Assembly (NCBI GenBank): GCA_023406915.1
Contig: JAEXTR010000394.1
Span: 1-10,265, forward strand
Reading direction: 5' to 3'
DNA length: 10,265 bases
Source of the DNA: Bacteroidota bacterium
GTDB lineage: Bacteria > Bacteroidota > Ignavibacteria > Ignavibacteriales > Ignavibacteriaceae
A program made the position numbers and the translations under genes. The notes under the pieces were generated by a model, which was given only the letters and a program-made list of their open reading frames with translations, was not told the DNA's origin and did not search any database. This document shows positions 7,685-10,265 of this stretch, piece after piece (the first letter of the stretch is position 1; each line of letters starts with the position of its first letter).

Positions 7685-7691
7685 CCTCCTT
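7685..7691 (-). promoter_or_regulatory. Shine-Dalgarno of the histidine kinase gene
   Basis: AAGGAGG on the minus strand lies four bases before the ATG at 7680. It is a near-perfect anti-16S match and confirms the start. Only about 6 bases separate it from the terminator-like T-run at 7698-7703. Confidence 0.75.
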
Positions 7692-7697
7692 ACCGAT

Positions 7698-7731
7698 AAA
7701 AAAGGGAGCATACCGTGAGGCATACTCCCTT
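7698..7731 (-). terminator. Terminator or attenuator between hydA and the kinase gene
   Basis: On the minus strand, AAGGGAG (7731-7725) pairs with CTCCCTT (7708-7702). The inner stem continues with two mismatches to a four-base loop (TCAC), and the stem runs into T6 (complement of 7698-7703). It starts 28 bases after the hydA stop. It has the form of an intrinsic terminator ending the hydrogenase operon. The kinase start codon is only 17 bases beyond the T-run, so no promoter fits between them. The kinase must be transcribed by readthrough or from a promoter inside the hydA 3' region or terminator stem. Confidence 0.65.
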
Positions 7732-7759
7732 ATAGATTTCATTCACTGCAAACAGGCGG

Positions 7760-9637
7760 TCAGATAATGTACTTACCGCGTGGTGTATAGTGGGTATGCA
7801 GTAATTTATGAGAAAGATGACCGCAAGGACCTTCTGTGAGGAATTCTTCATAGATCTTCTTCACATTCGGGTTTTCGTGCGATTTACGCAGCGGCATTCC
7901 TTCTTCTTCGTCGTAGATAGCCTTAGCACGTGCTGCACGGATTGCTTCACTTGTCGGAATGGGCTGACCGCCGCCGCCGATACAGCCGCCGGGGCATCCC
8001 ATGATCTCAATGAAGTGAACATCGCTTAATTCACCCCGTTTGAGGGCTTCCATCACAGTCTTAGCATTTGCAGTGCCGTGAGCTACGAGGAATTTGAATT
8101 CGACGCCTTCCAGGAATGACCAGTCAGGCAGGAGCCCTTCCAGTTTCACTGATGCCTGGCGCACGCCTTCGAATCCGCGGCAAGCTTCGATCTTCAGGTT
8201 TTCGAACGGTACTTCCCTGCCGGTTACGATTTCGTAAACAGAGCGGAGGGCTGCTTCCATTACGCCGCCAGTGGCACCGAAGATAAGACCTGCGCCGGAG
8301 GCATCCCCGAACGGATCATCAAACGGACCTTTAGGCATTTCAGGAAGATGGATACCGGCTTCGCGAATCATCTTTGCGAGTTCACGGGCTGTGAGACCGT
8401 AATCCACATCCTTGAATCCGGAGTCATTCATTTCCGGTCTGTTGCACTCAAACTTCTTAGCAGAGCAAGGCATCAGAGCAACGGTTACGATATCCTTAGG
8501 ATCGATGTGCGCCTTTTTAGCGTAATATGTTTTAATCACTGCACCAAACATCTGCTGCGGTGATTTTGCCGATGAAAGATAATCAAGATATTCCGGGTAG
8601 AAGTGCTCACAGTATTTTACCCATCCTGGTGAGCAGGAGGTAAACTGAGGCAGTTTTACGTTTGGATTTTTATCGACCAATGCTGCCTTCAGACGGAGGA
8701 GGAGTTCAGTACCTTCTTCCATGATGGTAAGGTCAGCGGTGTAGTCGGTATCAAAGACGCGATCGAATCCAATGCGCTTCATGGCAGTATTCAGCTGGTA
8801 GGTCATTGAATTGCCGGGAGGTAACCCAAATTCTTCACCGATACTGGCGCGTGGTGCGGGTGCGGTCTGAATAACCACGTGTTTTGTTGGATCTTCGATT
8901 GCTGCCCAGATTTCATCAGAAGGATCGTTGGCACGGAGGGCGCCCGTAGGACAGCGATTGATACACTGACCGCAGTTGATACAGATAACATCAGCGAGGG
9001 GTTTATCCATAAAGGTGCCGATGTAGGAATCATAGCCACGGTTGATTGCTTCGAGCACGCCGACTTCCTGCAGATCGATACAGGTTCTTACGCAGCGGCG
9101 GCAGAGAACGCATTTATCCATGTCACGAACGACCGAGTAGGAAGATTTGTCTTCTTCAAACCGGGGTTTTTCAACATGACCGAATACGAATGAATCAACG
9201 CCATACTCTTTGGAGAGGTCCTGCAATTCGCAGTTCTTATTTCTAAAGCAGGTATAACATTCACCGTAATGCTCGCTGAGGAGCAGATCAATGATGTGGC
9301 GGCGTGCCTTGCGGACATTTTCAGTTGTAGTATGAATCTTGATAGGGGCAGTAATCGGGAATGCGCAGGAAGCCTGGAGGGTACGCATACCTTCCACTTC
9401 GACCACGCAGACGCGGCAATGACCAGCCATTTCAAGGTCATCATGCTGACAGAGTGTAGGGATATGAATCTGTGCCGAGCGGCAAGCTTCAAGAATTGTA
9501 GTACCAAAAGGTACTGTTACTTTTTTCTCATTGATTTCAACAGTGACTGTACTGCCGATGCCATCAATGTTCACCGGTTGTTCAATTTTCTGAACCTGCT
9601 GGCTTCCCGGTGTTCTGAAGGTTTTCTTATTTTCCAT
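7760..9637 (-). CDS. hydA: [FeFe] hydrogenase catalytic subunit, NAD(H)-linked HydA/HndD type
   Basis: A 625-residue cytoplasmic hydrogenase subunit that reversibly reduces protons to H2 with electrons from its HydB partner. I chose ATG at 9637 (MENKK) because GGAGGGG at 9647-9641 precedes it; the longer frame to 9730 would run through the end of hydB. A variable stretch of ~28 residues comes first, then a [2Fe-2S] domain (Cys63, 74, 77, 91), a His-ligated [4Fe-4S] site (His123, Cys127, 130, 136), two [4Fe-4S] clusters (Cys176/179/182/186 and Cys219/222/225/229), and the H-cluster domain: L1 TSCSPGW (333-339), L2 MPCSAKKFE (389-397), L3 EIMGCPGGCIGGGGQP (544-559). The small-subunit-like tail HKLLHTHYT is present. 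Proton-relay residues matching CpI Glu279, Glu282, Arg286 and Ser319 appear as Glu308, Glu311, Arg315 and Ser355. Oddity: L1 has Ser336 where TSCCPxW has its second Cys. The 11-nt overlap with hydB implies translational coupling. Confidence 0.95.
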   Translation of the reverse strand: MENKKTFRTPGSQQVQKIEQPVNIDGIGSTVTVEINEKKVTVPFGTTILEACRSAQIHIPTLCQHDDLEMAGHCRVCVVEVEGMRTLQASCAFPITAPIKIHTTTENVRKARRHIIDLLLSEHYGECYTCFRNKNCELQDLSKEYGVDSFVFGHVEKPRFEEDKSSYSVVRDMDKCVLCRRCVRTCIDLQEVGVLEAINRGYDSYIGTFMDKPLADVICINCGQCINRCPTGALRANDPSDEIWAAIEDPTKHVVIQTAPAPRASIGEEFGLPPGNSMTYQLNTAMKRIGFDRVFDTDYTADLTIMEEGTELLLRLKAALVDKNPNVKLPQFTSCSPGWVKYCEHFYPEYLDYLSSAKSPQQMFGAVIKTYYAKKAHIDPKDIVTVALMPCSAKKFECNRPEMNDSGFKDVDYGLTARELAKMIREAGIHLPEMPKGPFDDPFGDASGAGLIFGATGGVMEAALRSVYEIVTGREVPFENLKIEACRGFEGVRQASVKLEGLLPDWSFLEGVEFKFLVAHGTANAKTVMEALKRGELSDVHFIEIMGCPGGCIGGGGQPIPTSEAIRAARAKAIYDEEEGMPLRKSHENPNVKKIYEEFLTEGPCGHLSHKLLHTHYTPRGKYII

Positions 9638-10265
9638 TTGCCCCTCCGTTTCCGTTGGTATTAAAGATTTCATCTTTGAAGTTTTCAAGGATTGAAAGGA
9701 ATGCGTTCGGACTTGACTGACCGAGACCACATTTTGAAGAGAGCTGCATCGTTTTGCATAATTCCTTCAGGGTGCGGATGTATGCAAAGGTGTAACTATT
9801 GTTTTCAATCATTTCAATACCTTCAAGGAGGCGTTTATTACCGATACGGCACGGTGTGCACTGGCCACATGATTCCTCAACAAAGAACTCCATAAAGTTT
9901 TTGAGGATGTGAATCATGCTACGATCTTCATTGAATATCATTATGGAGCCGCCAGTGGCGATATCCTCGTAGGCAATTTTACGGTCGAACTGACTTTTTG
10001 GTACGCAGATGCCGGATGCACCACCGATCTGAACTGCCTTTGTGCGCTTTGCACCGACTTTGTCAAGGAGTTCCTGCACGGTGATACCCCATGGGAGTTC
10101 ATAGACACCCGGAAGGGCGCAATCACCTGATACGGAGAAGAGTTTTGAACCGGTTGATTTATCGGTACCGTGTTTGGCATACCAGAGACCACCATTCATC
10201 AGAATGTGCGGGATGGTAGCGAGAGTTTCAACATTATTAACGGTAGTAGGGCAGCCCATATAGCC
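9627..10265 (-). CDS. hydB: NuoF-like NADH-binding subunit of the hydrogenase (HydB/HndC type), 5' end outside the window
   Basis: The C-terminal ~212 residues of a NuoF-family diaphorase subunit that oxidises NADH at FMN and passes electrons to HydA. The frame stays open to the right edge (Gly-Tyr precede the Met at 10259), so that Met is internal; the NADH- and FMN-binding part lies outside. Visible, numbered from that Met: the conserved PTTVNNVETLA stretch (4-14), an SLBB-type segment (about 45-90), and the NuoF [4Fe-4S] site ESCGQCTPCRIG (Cys131, 134, 137) with the fourth ligand in SKCGLG (Cys177). Only 33 residues follow, ending in the Gly/Asn-rich tail GNGGANGK, so the C-terminal 2x[4Fe-4S] ferredoxin domain of confurcating HydB/HndC is absent. 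TAA at 9629-9627 overlaps the hydA start. A NuoE-like hydC probably lies further upstream, but that is inferred. Confidence 0.92.
   Translation of the reverse strand, partial: GYMGCPTTVNNVETLATIPHILMNGGLWYAKHGTDKSTGSKLFSVSGDCALPGVYELPWGITVQELLDKVGAKRTKAVQIGGASGICVPKSQFDRKIAYEDIATGGSIMIFNEDRSMIHILKNFMEFFVEESCGQCTPCRIGNKRLLEGIEMIENNSYTFAYIRTLKELCKTMQLSSKCGLGQSSPNAFLSILENFKDEIFNTNGNGGANGK
9641..9647 (-). promoter_or_regulatory. Shine-Dalgarno of hydA inside the end of hydB
   Basis: GGAGGGG on the minus strand, three bases before the ATG at 9637 (core GGAGG spaced five bases), lies within the Gly/Ala/Asn codons at the end of hydB. It decides the hydA start and supports translational coupling of the two subunits. 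The Gly-rich hydB tail may owe part of its composition to hosting this site. Confidence 0.75.

Noticed and set aside
8879..9193. Plus-strand open frames opposite hydA, including 8879-9193
   Set aside because: They lie fully inside the hydrogenase gene, and the minus-strand reading carries all conserved Cys motifs. They are antisense shadows.
9638..9730. Longer N-terminus of hydA reaching back to 9730
   Set aside because: It would overlap hydB by about 100 nt, and the added residues resemble no hydrogenase sequence. The ATG at 9637 has a good Shine-Dalgarno and gives the expected subunit layout.

Overview
The window comes from an anaerobic, H2-metabolising bacterium of roughly balanced base composition. 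The long bacterial alpha-2-macroglobulin (A2M) in the style of Bacteroidota/Ignavibacteriota and a left flank packed with short palindromes suggest a member of or near that group. Clear GGAGG ribosome binding sites on two genes are less typical of core Bacteroidota. The taxonomy is an inference with low confidence.

Layout: positions 1-696 hold no convincing gene but at least four well-formed inverted repeats, crowded into positions 26-365. Positions 697-6132 (+) are one very large secreted/membrane-anchored A2M gene of about 1,811 codons, cut by a single in-frame TAA at 1900-1902 into an N-terminal piece with the membrane anchor and a C-terminal piece with the thioester motif CIEQ. The two pieces are in the same frame, so this is a nonsense substitution (or base-call error), not a frameshift. 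Positions 6133-6267 hold two hairpins between convergent genes; one is a good bidirectional terminator. Positions 6268-7680 (-) encode a six-TM sensor histidine kinase with a RegB-like GGxxSPF motif. Positions 7681-7759 hold a terminator-like hairpin on the minus strand. Positions 7760-9637 (-) encode the catalytic subunit of a multimeric [FeFe] hydrogenase (HydA/HndD type). Positions 9627-10265 (-) are the C-terminal part of its NuoF-like diaphorase subunit (HydB/HndC type), which runs off the right edge.

How it fits together: HydB and HydA overlap by 11 nt and form a soluble NAD(H)-linked hydrogenase. HydB should exchange electrons with NADH through FMN and a [4Fe-4S] cluster, and HydA should pass them along its Fe-S chain to the H-cluster. 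HydB ends shortly after its NuoF cluster and has no C-terminal 2x[4Fe-4S] ferredoxin domain. That resembles the NADH-only (non-confurcating) type rather than the ferredoxin-confurcating type. The kinase follows hydA on the same strand, behind a terminator-like hairpin with almost no room for its own promoter, so its expression may depend on readthrough from the hydrogenase operon. The A2M gene is convergent with this block and looks functionally unrelated: a periplasmic protease trap, probably inactivated in this sequence.
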